Origin: Uranotaenia lowii
Lineage: Eukaryota; Arthropoda; Insecta; Diptera; Culicidae
Assembly: GCF_029784155.1 (NCBI RefSeq)
Contig: NC_073693.1
Coordinates: 310,907,304-310,971,303 of the forward strand
Length of the DNA stretch: 64,000 nucleotides
Direction of reading: 5' to 3'
The notes under the pieces were generated by a model. It had not been told where the DNA came from, did no database searches, and saw only the letters and a list, made by a program, of their open reading frames with translations. A program made the translations under genes and the position numbers. Shown here in pieces: positions 45,389-57,200 of this stretch. Positions within the stretch are counted from its first letter, which is position 1. The number at the start of each line of letters is the position of its first letter.

Positions 45389-47035
45389 CAGTGGTGTTCG
45401 AAATAATAGCAGCGCAAGTGAAGCGCATCGAATTATACTGCGTACTTGTATGAGTGTTGTCCTCTGCTAACATATGTTACGCACGTTAGTGTATTGATTA
45501 GTGATGAGTGCAACGCTCGACTATTTCGATGCAATACGCACTTCTTTACTTTATTTGGTTGCCATTTTGAAAACATATCGTTCTTGGGCTGTTCGAAAAA
45601 ATAGCAGCACAGGTTACAAAGTGCACTAAATCGCTGAAGTTTTGAAGAAATTCATAGTTTTCGATATAAATTTGTTGTGGTAAGAGACATAAAGGTTCCA
45701 TGATGAGTTTTGGTTGATTAGACATTACCGAAAATCTGCAATATTTCAGCAACATGGGTCGCTCGCAGCATTGTACGTTCGAAGAACGAAATCACATCAA
45801 ACGACTGATTGCACGCGGAAAAACATATCGTGAAGTTCAGAAACTGCTTAACTGTTCTGCGAAAAAGGTATACAATGCATTGCACTGGAAGGAAAAGGGT
45901 GAAACTCGTGGCAGAAAGCGAGCAACAGCTTCACGAACTGACCGGAAGATGATCCGGTTGGTGAAAATGCAACCACACATCTCATCAAGAGCACTGAAAC
46001 AAGAGTTGGATCTTCCCATCAGTACCTCAACAGTAAGAAAACGTCTGATTGAAGCTGAATTGCAAGCTTGAAGCCCGAGGAAAGTGCCCCTACTAACTTC
46101 ACGACATATTCATAACCGCTTGAACTTCGCCAACTCTCACGTCAATTGGCCCATCCAGAAATGGCGTAACATTTTGTGGACTGATGAAAGCAAAGTAGAG
46201 TTGTTTGGTTCCAGCGGTAGGCGAATGTTCGTCAGACGTCCTCCAGGTGCAGAATTCCAACCCCAGTACACCGTGAAAACGGTTAAACATGGTGTTGCCA
46301 AAATCATGGTGTGGGGATGTTTTTCGTACCACGGTGTTGGGCCCATTCATCGTATAGACGGTATCATGGACGCAGTTGGTTACGTGGAAATTCTGCAGAA
46401 TATCATGCTACCATACGCAGAAGAGGAAATGCCCTTGAAATGGATCTTCCAACAGGACAATGACCCGAAACATACCAGCAGACGAGCAAAAGCGTGGTTC
46501 CGGGACAATAACGTTGATGTGATGGATTGGCCGGCTCAATCGCCGGACCTCAAACCTATCGAAAATTTGTGGGGAGACATCAAAAAAGCAGTTTTCGAGG
46601 CAAAGCCGACAAATGCAGAGCAACTATGGGTTGTAGTTCGCCGTGCATGATCAGAAATACCTGTCATACGGTGCCAAAAGCTTGTGGGACTCTATGTCAC
46701 GCCGTTGCGCTGCAGTGATCAGAAATAACGGGTACACTACGTAGTATTGATGTCATAAATGACTTTCACATAGAGAAAGACTTGGTATGAATTCATTATT
46801 TGTTTTTAAAAAATATTTAATTTCTTGCTGCTATTATTTCGAACAGGGCAAAAATCATTTTTTTATTATTCTCAGCCTGCAATTGATATTCTGATCCTAA
46901 TTTTTTTGTATTTCTAATGTACCACTAATGTGCTTACTAAACCAAGAGAGAATTGAAATAAAAGTGACAATACAGAAAATTGCCTAAATTATTTAAACAA
47001 TTTCCGAGCCGCTGCTATTATTTCGAACACCACTG
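45389..47035 (+). mobile_element. Tc1-type transposon, near-complete, with double inverted repeats
   Basis: A 1647-bp element flanked by TA (45387-45388, 47036-47037). Perfect outer TIRs begin CAGTGGTGTTCGAAATAATA. A second, inner pair is present: GTTCGAAAAAATAGCAGCAC at about 45591 and its near inverse ending near 46848, the IR/DR layout seen in Tc3 and Sleeping Beauty relatives. Inserted in the non-LTR fragment. Confidence 0.92.
45754..46746 (+). pseudogene. Tc1-like transposase, DD34E, three lesions
   Basis: The N-terminal part 45754-46071 has two HTH regions (HIKRLIARGKTYREVQKLL, then a GRKR AT-hook-like link). The catalytic part is 46072-46746: ILWTDESKVELFG, IMVWGCFSYHGVG, WIFQQDNDPKHTS, WPAQSPDLKPIENLWGDIKK. 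I count 34 residues between the second Asp and Glu, the Tc1 DD34E spacing. Lesions: TGA at 46069-46071 where relatives have Arg (CGA), TGA at about 46648 where Trp (TGG) is expected, and one extra G near 46687 that shifts the frame before the tail RRCAAVIRN. Apart from these the text is continuous, so the copy died recently. Confidence 0.9.
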
Positions 47036-47407
47036 TAAATGCCGAATTCAACACATTTTTATACCACAATCACAAATTTTCAATACCATGGACCATTTTT
47101 GGAACACTCAACCTCCCATTTTCCGGAGAAGCTTGTAAAATATCACTTCAGTTGGGCAAAAAAAAAACAAACCACCTGCACAAAGTAAATTTAATAAAAC
47201 TATCCTCCCTCAAGCCCGTTTAAATCACTTCCACTGGTCAGTGTTTCAGTTATCCTCCAGCTAATCGTTGAACATTTTTTCGCACAATTTAACAAAAAAT
47301 CACTATTAAAACTATATATTTAGTAAAATTTTCACAGATCCGAAAAAAAGCACGTGCGATGTCATTTAGACAACGCCTACTCCACATTTTGTAACTAAAT
47401 AGTTATG

Positions 47408-48049
47408 CTTCAAAAATGAAATTTTGGAAAAATAATAAAAGTATATACTTATAGTTAGATTCAAATATACTGAACTGCATAACATTAATTTTTAATCTCT
47501 TTTTTACATATTGAAGTTGAATAAATTTGCTATTGAACATCTGAAACATTTTTGCGTATATGGTCAACAGTAATGTTGTTCTTAGTGAATTTATGATAGA
47601 AAGAATAATAAAAATGCAAGGCGGAATCGGGAAGAAAGAGTTAGGTTTTTCTCATGCTTTATTTAACATATTTCGAAAATTCTTATCAAACAAATGAAGC
47701 CAAATGTGGCATGTGACGTTTTTTAGATACTTAAACCACAGACAAACTTAAACTATTTTGTGGTATAGTTCGTGAGCCCCTCTGGCAAAGGAAGGGAGGG
47801 TGGGAAATGTATAAATTCAATAATCAAAGAACTTATGAAGCTTATAAAAACAGATTAAAATTATCAGATCTTGACACAAATTTATAGAGCAAGATTCAGA
47901 AAATTAGTTCAAGTCATGTTTGTGTTGCAATTCGAAACTCCAGCTGCAGCTCTCATTTTATAGCGGTTGCTTTTGAATTATGTTGTGATTTGATTTTAAT
48001 AATGCCATCAAAACAATAAAAAAAATTAATAGTTTAATAATAATAATTT
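47408..48049. other. Spacer, no gene seen
   Basis: AT-rich sequence with no supported ORF or repeat. Confidence 0.3.
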
Positions 48050-49458
48050 AATATTTATTTTTGAAAGGTGTAGCAAAGCATACCGGCTCAGCTAGATCCA
48101 GATCTATGAATATAAAAGTTCAGAAGGATGCAAATACGGCAACCTAAAGACAGCCTTTAGCGCTGTATTCTGCACGGCCTGTAACTCCCTTAGGCGGCTT
48201 TACCCCATAGTTACACCAGGTATTCCAACCTCCAGTGAAAAAGCGGAAAATATAAATTTTTCAGCCAGTGAGTAGGAATGAACGCAGAAATGTTCCATAT
48301 GGCACTAAAGACGAGTGTTCGATTGAGTTGCTCTAAATAGGCTGCCCAGCTTTAAATAAGATATCGTTCAAAAGTATTCCTAGATATTTGAACTTGTTCA
48401 CTCATTTAATTACAGTGTCGGCTACACGGATTATTGAAGCGATTACCGGAATACAACAGCTGTTACTAAGTTTTCAACAAGTTTAACGAGAGAAGATTAC
48501 AGTTAAATTATTGCTAACCAATAGTGCAGGGGTGTCAAGTAGCATAGCAAAGTAAAAACAGCAACGCGGGGTAATACCACAATAGATCAACTAAATGGTC
48601 GCAGTGGACTCTCTCCTCAACAGCAAAAAAAAGTATTACTGAAGGATTTCTAAATCATTTCCAATTCATTCCACTATCTCGAGGGGATTGGTTTTGCTGT
48701 ACGATATTAATGTGTCGTCGGCAAAGAGCCAGACTTTGCCGTGCAGGTTCAACAGGAGAAGATCGTTGGTGAATACTGAGAACATCAGCGGGCCCAAGTT
48801 GCTTCCCTGTGGTACTCCCTTTGAAATGAATACTACTTCTACTACTTTAGCCTCCTTTTAAGGAAACAAATTGTTGGCGAGCTGTTAAGCCGTCGACTGT
48901 TGCCTAGAGGATAGCGTTTAAGTCTCCTAAGCCAGAAGTCATGAGAACGAGTCTCGGTCACGGCATACATAGTACTCTTTCTGTGGGTGGTGTTAGCATA
49001 AGTAAGCAAGATGCTAGCCAATATGTCCTTGAAAGATGTACGCTTAAGTTTTAAGTAGAATTTAGATCTCTTCAAAGAAACATGAAGTTTAACGGAGATG
49101 CTATATGTGTGTGTTCGTTTTTTTTAAGTAGCTTTCGATTAGTCGATTAGTCGAAAGGGTTGTCCACGTAATCCATACCATTCCATACCATTTCTGTAAC
49201 TGCAAGGCATGATCAAAGGCGTCAAACGCTTTCCTCAGGTCCAAAAACAAAACACCAGCATATCTACGGTTATCCCGATCATCGTACACGTCTTCCAAAA
49301 GTTCGGAAATTGCGGTTAGAGTGCTGCATCCCTTTCGGCAACCCATGAGGTCGTATCTTGTTAAATATTCATGTGTTCGAGTGACAAGTAGTTTTTCAAT
49401 GACTTTGTTCAAGACAGAGAGCGTTGAGATTGGACGGTAGTTTTATACATTTGATGTA

Positions 49459-51778
49459 CAGTATTGTTCCGATTTTATCAGCTCCCGGTTTTGTCTACCC
49501 CCGAATTTGTCTATCCCCGATTTTGTCAGCATTTTATCCCGATTTTGTCAGCCTTTAAATTTGGTTGAAATTTTCTGCTTTTAAACTAGAATTCCTAGTC
49601 ATTTAACACTGTATGTTTTTTGGGGGTTGTCCTGACCCACGTAGAGGACCACTCATTAACCACTTGGAATTTTCAGGGTTGGTATTTTAAGGGTTGGGGG
49701 TGATTGAAGGTTCATAAGAGTTTTCATTGACGACGAATGGAAGGAGGTTGAAACTTGTATGTATAATAGGGTGTCCCAAAATTGCATAGTTTCTGGGAAT
49801 CTGAGGGCTCACCAAATGGTAGATAAAAAGAACTGGAGAACAAACTTTTGTATGGGGCCGACTAAAAGAAAACATGTTTAGAGGTTCCGCAAGAGCGATC
49901 TTTGAAAAAAGTCCATTTTTTAAATATTTGATTTTAAATAAATTCTGGATCCAAAAATTTTTACAAAATTCATATATTTTATAGTTTTTTAATTTTGTTT
50001 GGATTAAATACTACACGTCAAAAATGAAAAATGAACCAAATTGGTATCAAAATTGAAAATAAGAAGCTATTCTTAAGAAAAAAAATTTTTTGGCCCTTAA
50101 ATTTTGTATTCAACTGACCAAAATGTGTACCTGGCGTGAAATATTTTTGATACTAATGCCATCAAAAGATGCGAATTTTTGTGAACTTAAACTTTGCTGA
50201 ACAAAGCATGTTAATTGTATCATGGTGTGAAGAGCTATTCATGGTTTAATACTTAAAAAAATCACAATTTAGGATATTTTTAATTTATCCAATTCGTCTT
50301 GATAAATACCTACTTTAAAATCAAAACACTTGCAAAAAAAGACTTGGATGGATTACAAGAACCATCAGAAGGCTATATGCCAAATTTAAGCTAAATCTGA
50401 CAACGGAAAAGGGTTGCACTGAATCTCAAGTGTGAAAGGGATTCTAAGACATTGTTTTCTGAAGAAGCATAAAATCTGGTTCTTCATCGAATATATTTTT
50501 CTTTACCAATCGATTGCTTAGTTATGTTGGTTTTATTAAAATTTCAATTAAGACTAACATTTTACCTGAAGACTGCAACTCGATTGGATTTAAAGCAAAA
50601 AAGTTATGGCTGTTCAAGGTTGTATTTTGGTGGCAAATTGTAGTTAAACACACAATGAATACATTTTACTCATTGCGTTTTACAGGACAATTTGAGACCA
50701 AAATACAATATTTTAACAGTCATAACTTTTTTGTTTCAAGTCCAATCGAGTTGCAGTCTTCAGTGAAATGTTAGTCCTTATTGAAATTTTTATAAAACCA
50801 ACATAACTAAGCAATCGATTGGTAAAGAAAAAAAATTGATGGAAAACCAGTTTAATGCTTTTTCAGAACACAATGTCTCAGTATTCCTTTCACACTTGAG
50901 ATTCAGTGCAACCCTTTTCCGTTGTTAGATTTAGCTAAAATTTGGCATATAGCCTTCTGATTTTTCTTGTAATTCATCCAAGTCTTTTTTTGCAAGTGTT
51001 TTGATTTCAAAGTAGGTATTTATTAAGACGAATTGGATAAATTAAATAAGAAATATCCTAAATTGTGTTTTTTATAAGGATTAAACCATGAATAGCTCTT
51101 CACACGATGATACAATTAACATGCTTTGTTCAGCAAAGCTTAAGTGCACAAAAATCCGCATCTTTTGATGGCATTAGTATCACAAATATTTCACGTCAGG
51201 TACACATTTTGGTCAGTTGAATACAAAATTTTTGGACCAAAAAAAAATTTTTTTTTTTAAAATAGCTTGCTTATTTCAATTTGGTTCATTTTTTCATTTT
51301 TGACGTGTAGTATTTAATCCAAACAAAATTTTAAAAAAATAGAAAATATATAAATTTAGTAAAAATTTCTGGATCCAGAATTTATTTGAAATCAAATATT
51401 TAAAAAATCGAAATTTTTTCAAAGATTGCCCTTGCGGAACCTCTAAACATGATTTTTTTAATCGGCCTCATACAAAAGTTTGTTTTCCACATCCTTATCT
51501 ACCATTTGGAGTGTGGGCCCCCAGATTCCCAGACACTATGCAATTTTGGGACACCCTAATGTATACCCTTCTTTTTAAGAAGGGTAAAAAATAAAGAAAA
51601 GGGGTCAATGTTACCCCTTATCACGGTATTGACATAAAATATCGAAATAACAAGTAAACGGATAATTATCAAATCAAAATTGAAATTATTTTCAAGAAAT
51701 TTTTTTCCCGATTTTGTCAGGTACCCTGTTTTGTCAGCCCTAAATTCAAAAGGGGCTGACAAAATCGGAACAATACTG
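49459..51778. mobile_element. TA-flanked CAGTATTGTTCCG element inserted in the RT relic
   Basis: TIRs CAGTATTGTTCCGATTTTAT and CAGTATTGTTCCGATTTTGT (inverted), flanked by TA (49457-49458, 51779-51780). Copies of CCCGATTTTGTCAG recur inside each end. This fits a Tc1/pogo-type non-autonomous element. Without the nested fold-back (49769-51556) it is only about 530 bases. RT relic coding text continues on both sides. Confidence 0.85.
49769..51556. mobile_element. 1.8-kb near-complete palindromic (fold-back) element
   Basis: Tips GGGTGTCCCAAAATTGCATA and its inverse, flanked by TA (49767-49768, 51557-51558). The two halves are inverted copies almost to the centre. For example GGTTCCGCAAGAGCGATCTT at 49884 matches the reverse of the segment near 51425, and GATTGGATTTAAAGCAAAAA near 50583 matches its inverse near 50730. 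The unpaired loop near 50640-50690 is small. No gene. Nested inside 49459-51778. Confidence 0.85.
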
Positions 51779-52020
51779 TATCACATGACTTGAAGTTAAG
51801 AGTTACGCGGGCTAGTTTCAATGCATCAGAAAAGATACCAGTTTTGATAGTTTCGTTGAAGACGTCTGTCAGGATGTAGGAAAACGCCAGGTGGTGGGCT
51901 TTCAATCGTTGATGTTGTTCGATACTTGGATCTGTTTTACTTCTTCGACAAACTTGAGAACGTTGAAGTTTCCATCTGTTTTCTAGAATCAATCGCAATC
52001 GGGAAAAGGTCATCAAACAA

Positions 52021-54252
52021 TCTTTTGTTAAAACAAAACTCGGTTTTGAAAAATATTAAAATTTTATTATTGTTTTAAATGGATTCGCCAGACTACCGTC
52101 TGCCAGACTGCCTACAAATGATTTCGATTAGTTTTTCTTTCGCTTCACAGATGTTATAATATCGATATATATATTTTTCACGGATTACGGTTTACTTTTC
52201 TGCAGAAATGTACACTGAAACGAAGTAGAGTTAAAACGACGGAGACGACATGACGTGAAAATATATAACTAAAACGTGGGCCAAAGATGCCGAAATCAGT
52301 TAAATAGCCAAACCTAGAAACTAGACTTTTACATTGCTAGACTTCAAATTATTAATAAGGTACTGATTGGTTTTTTCCTGTATGTAATTTTGCTGTTATC
52401 TGTTAAGGATTTTTTTTTTCTTTTTCAATAATCAATTTTGATTCGTCCCATTTGTGAAGGTGTAAAAACGTTCACCGTTGTTTACTGCATTACTCAAATA
52501 TCAACAATTTATGTAATTATTTCACTAAATAAATTAGAAATTTATATATATCTGCGATTTCTTAAAAGTTTACACTAGACTCAATGTGGGGATTTGAAAC
52601 AAAATTCTGAAATAGGTAGGTATAATTGCCCTAATCAAAACATGGAAGTTTATGTAGAGAAAAAAACGATCATTACTAATTAAGCGAGTTGAGTTGTTTT
52701 GTTTAACGTTTGTTTAGGGGTTTATATTATATCAATATATGTGTAATTTTGTTTTTAACTTTTCTCGTATATAAATACAGACATCGAGTTGTTGACTTAA
52801 AAAATGGTTGTTACACTACTGAAATTTTATTCGATTCGATTCAGTTTAAAATTTCTTACAACAAATGGTTGGAGCGATCGGAGCTTGCTCGTTTACTGGT
52901 TTATTTGTTCGATTTCCGTTTGTTTTCACTACTTTTCTACACGCTCTGACGAAGTTTATTTTATTCTTTTTTTACACTGACTTGGGACACATTCATTTAA
53001 TGCTGGGACAACCCAACTTGCGGATGTTTTTCTATCGTTTTTTTTTTATTCAATTTCATCGTGAATGGGATTTTTTTTTAAATACTTAAGGAATCAGTTC
53101 TTGTCCGATTGACATCAATTCCAACATGTTGGAAATATTAACAAACAAAGTTTCAAAAAATAACATCTTGAAAACAATTAAAAAAAGATACGGATCCTAT
53201 TATTTAAATTATCTACCTGAAGTTAGGTTTTTGACTTCATGATTTCCAATGTGATTAAATTTTCACATTAAAAATAATGAGTTCAGAGTGAAGAACTTAA
53301 CTTTTTAATTTGCAATTTGGATAAGAAAAATAGAAAAATTATATGGTGTGTTCGAAAGTAGAGTTTTTAAAGCCGCAAAAACAAGTTTTTTTCTTCAAAT
53401 TTTGCATCGAAAATAAGTCGTTTTCATTTCTTCAAAAGTTTTTTCAAGTGTTTTGTTTGTAAAATTTATCTTCAATTGGTTTATTTTTTAATTTTTGTTC
53501 GAAAGGATAGTTTTAGAAAGTTGTTCAGTTTATGAGTATTCAAATAAAATTCTGTTCCACTCTTTTTTCATCAACACTTTAAATGTAAGGAGATCTAGTC
53601 TGAAGATTTTATGCGACTAAAAATTACTGGATTTTTTTGGCCTCAGCCAAAAAACTGTCTCCAGAAAAAAGTGTGAAACAAAATTTCAAAATAACGTTTG
53701 AAAGAGGACATTTTCCATTATTTTGGAACCAATAATATTGATTTACTGTAACAACTTTTTTCGAATAAGATAAAATGTGTATTTACACATTAAGTTCTAA
53801 TTTGAATATCGAACATTTTTAAATATCATTTTATTTATAAAAAATCATGTTGACAGATTTTCGAGGCCCAAGAACGATTTTGTTTCTTCATTTTGTTACT
53901 TAAAAGTACTCGCAAGCAAAACTGTTCTAAAATACCTGTTCTGTTACTCCAACTCATTATGTTCGGGTTCGTTTACTTCTCTCAACTTAGAAACAATTTT
54001 TGAATAGAATGGAATATTGTCCTTTTTTAAAATTGAAATACGGAACCTTCGTTCCGTACCACTTTTTCTCTATGTTTGATGGAATCTGAAATCATTCGAA
54101 CCTATTTCTAAACGGTTAACTCATAGTTCCAAAATTTAAAAATAAAACTATCCCTTCGATTGGAAACCTCCTTCCATTTACCATCGCTGGTGCTGATGCT
54201 GCAAGATGCTGTCGAACGTCGTAAACTGATGAACGGACAGCGGTTCCAAGTG
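52021..54252 (-). other. Probable 3' UTR and downstream flank of the Sp-family gene
   Basis: AT-rich, no coding evidence. An 8-bp perfect hairpin TACGGAAC-CTTC-GTTCCGTA is at 54039-54058, about 195 bases past the stop codon. No polyadenylation site can be fixed, since A/T-rich AATAAA-like words are frequent. Confidence 0.35.
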
Positions 54253-57200
54253 CTAGTTGGACTCGATCGATTGATCCGGATCGTCGCCCGAATTCCCCAG
54301 GGTGATCATCATCTTCTCGTCGGAGCTATCGTTGCTGTCCGACGATGCCGAGTGGGCCGAATTTGCTACTTCCTGTTGATGAATTTGTGGAAAAAAAATT
54401 GGAAAAATTATGTTAGTTGTGATTTTTAAATAAAGGGAAATGCATTCTACATTTTGGAATTAAAACTAAATGTTATCTACGAGGAAAATTTTCTAAAGCC
54501 AAACTTGCCAAAGCACTACGGGCAAAACAAAAAATTACAATTTTGGAAATTTTGACTTAATTACACACGTACATATTGATCCGAAAATTGATTGATCCAA
54601 ACGAAATTCATTAATAAAGAAAGAATCAAAAAATTTCAAAACTACACGTTTGATCTTAAAATTTTGGATTCAATTTTCAGAGAAAAACATTCAATTTCAA
54701 ATTTTAGATCACTGACACGGATTTGACATTTCAGATTGCGATTTAAACTTTAGATTGAATTTTCACTTCATATTATACGATTTTTATCTCAGATTTCAGC
54801 TTCAATATGCATTTGAAATATGAATTATGAATTTTAGAATCATTTTTCAGATCCGGATTTCATATTCCGACTTCAGATTCAAATTTTAGATTCGAATTTC
54901 AGAATTCAGATTCAGATATTATAGATCCAGATTTCAGATTCAGATCACAGATTCAGATTTCAGATTCAGATTTCAGATTCAGATTTCAGATTCAGATTTC
55001 AGATTCAGATTTCAGATTCAGATTTCAGATTCAGATTTCAGATTCAGATTTCAGATTCAGATTTCAGATTCAGATTTCAGATTCAGATTTCAGATTCAGA
55101 TTTCAGATTCAGATTTCAGATTCAGATTTCAGATTCAGATTTCAGATTCAGATTTCAGATTCAGATTTCAGATTCACATTTCAGATTTCAGATTTCAGAT
55201 TCAGATTATAGATTCAGATTATAGATTCAGATTTCAGATTCAGATTTCAGATTCAGATTTCAGATTCAGATTTCAGATTCAGATTTCAGATTCAGATTTC
55301 AGATTCAGATTTCAGATTCAGATTTCAGATTCAGATTTCAGATTCAGATTTCAGATTCAGATTTCAGATTCAGATTTCAGATTCAGATTTCAGATTCAGA
55401 TTTCAGATTCAGATTTCAGATTCAGATTTCAGATTCAGATTTCAGATTCAGATTTCAGATTCAGATTTCAGATTCAGATTTCAGATTCAGATTTCAGATT
55501 TCAGATTCAGATTTCAGATTCAGATTTCAGATTTCAGATTTCAGATTTCAGATTTCAGATTCAGATTTCAGATTCAGATTCAGATTTCAGATTCAGATTT
55601 CAGATTCAGATTTCAGATTCAGATTTCAGATTCCAGATTCAGATTTCAGATTCAGATTCAGATTTCAGATTCAGATTTCAGATTCAGATTTCAGATTCAG
55701 ATTTCAGATTCAGATTTCAGATTCAGATTTCAGATTCAGATTTCAGATTCAGATTTCAGATTCAGATTTCAGATTCAGATTTCAGATTCAGATTTCAGAT
55801 TCAGATTTCAGATTCAGATTTCAGATTCAGATTTCAGATTCAGATTTCAGATTCAGATTTCAGATTCAGATTTCAGATTCAGATTTCAGATTCAGATTTC
55901 AGATTCAGATTTCAGATTCAGATTTCAGATTCAGATTTCAGATTCAGATTTCAGATTCAGATTTCAGATTCAGATTTCAGATTCAGATTTCAGATTCAGA
56001 TTTCAGATTCAGATTTCAGATTTAGATTTCAGATTTAGATTTCAGATTTAGATTTCAGATTCAGATTTCAGATTCAGATTTCAGATTCAGATTTCAGATT
56101 CAGATTTCAGATTCAGATTTCAGATTCAGATTTCAGATTCAGATTTCAGATTCAGATTTCAGATTCAGATTTCAGATTCAGATTTCAGATTCAGATTTCA
56201 GATTCAGATTTCAGATTCAGATTTCAGATTCAGATTTCAGATTCAGATTTCAGATTCAGATTTCAGATTCAGATTTCAGATTCAGATTTCAGATTCAGAT
56301 TTCAGATTCAGATTTCAGATTCAGATTTCAGATTCAGATTTCAGATTCAGATTTCAGATTCAGATTTCAGATTCAGATTTCAGATTCAGATTTCAGATTC
56401 AGATTTCAGATTCAGATTTCAGATTCACATTTCAGATTTCAGATTTCAGATTCAGATTATAGATTCAGATTATAGATTCAGATTTCAGATTCAGATTTCA
56501 GATTCAGATTTCAGATTCAGATTTCAGATTCAGATTTCAGATTCAGATTTCAGATTCAGATTTCAGATTCAGATTTCAGATTCAGATTTCAGATTCAGAT
56601 TTCAGATTCAGATTTCAGATTCAGATTTCAGATTCAGATTTCAGATTCAGATTTCAGATTCAGATTTCAGATTCAGATTTCAGATTCAGATTTCAGATTC
56701 AGATTTCAGATTCAGATTTCAGATTCAGATTTCAGATTCAGATTTCAGATTCAGATTTCAGATTCAGATTTCAGATTCAGATTTCAGATTCAGATTTCAG
56801 ATTCAGATTTCAGATTCAGATTTCAGATTCAGATTTCAGATTCAGATTTCAGATTCAGATTTCAGATTCAGATTTCAGATTCAGATTTCAGATTCAGATT
56901 TCAGATTCAGATTTCAGATTCAGATTTCAGATTCAGATTTCAGATTCAGATTTCAGATTCAGATTTCAGATTCAGATTTCAGATTCAGATTTCAGATTCA
57001 GATTTCAGATTCAGATTTCAGATTCAGATTTCAGATTCAGATTTCAGATTCAGATTTCAGATTCAGATTTCAGATTCAGATTTCAGATTCAGATTTCAGA
57101 TTCAGATTTCAGATTCAGATTTCAGATTCAGATTTCAGATTCAGATTTCAGATTCAGATTTCAGATTCAGATTTCAGATTCAGATTTCAGATTCGGATTT

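Larger units (their letters stand above)
44752..47383 (-). mobile_element. 5'-truncated non-LTR insertion with (CATA)n tail and 24-bp target duplication
   Basis: A 24-bp direct repeat starting ACATTTTGTAACTAAATAG lies at 44728-44751 and 47384-47407. Immediately inside the left copy is TATGTATGTATGTA, read on the minus strand as a (CATA)n tail, as RTE-like elements have. The body is therefore a minus-strand 3' fragment, 44770-45388 plus 47036-47383, interrupted by the Tc1 element. No RT motif remains, so the class rests on the tail and the long target duplication. Confidence 0.6.
48050..52020 (-). pseudogene. Non-LTR reverse-transcriptase relic, broken by a nested insertion
   Basis: Minus-strand pieces, in reading order: 52016-51781 (AFSYILTDVFNETIKTGIFS, the lead-in to RT), then the insertion 49459-51778, then 49440-49101 (KVIEKLLVTRTHEYL, TRYDLMG, VLFLDLRKAFDAFDHA, the RT-2/A box). 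Next is 49075-48842, a C-terminal-looking block (NTTHRKSTMYAV). After it, at about 48820-48680, comes the B/C box pair GVPQGSNLGPLMF and LFADDT. Near 48430 is NKFKYLGI, and near 48190 LQAVQNTALKAVFRLP. The order of the C-terminal block is not normal, so either two copies or a rearrangement is present. Frameshifts are many. Clade not assigned. Confidence 0.8.

Noticed and set aside
54160..54429. 89-codon plus-strand ORF
   Set aside because: Antisense of the last Sp exon; the minus strand has acceptor, frame and stop.
55000..57190. Telomere-like repeat
   Set aside because: The 13-bp AGATTCAGATTTC unit is not a known insect telomere repeat and sits inside an intron.
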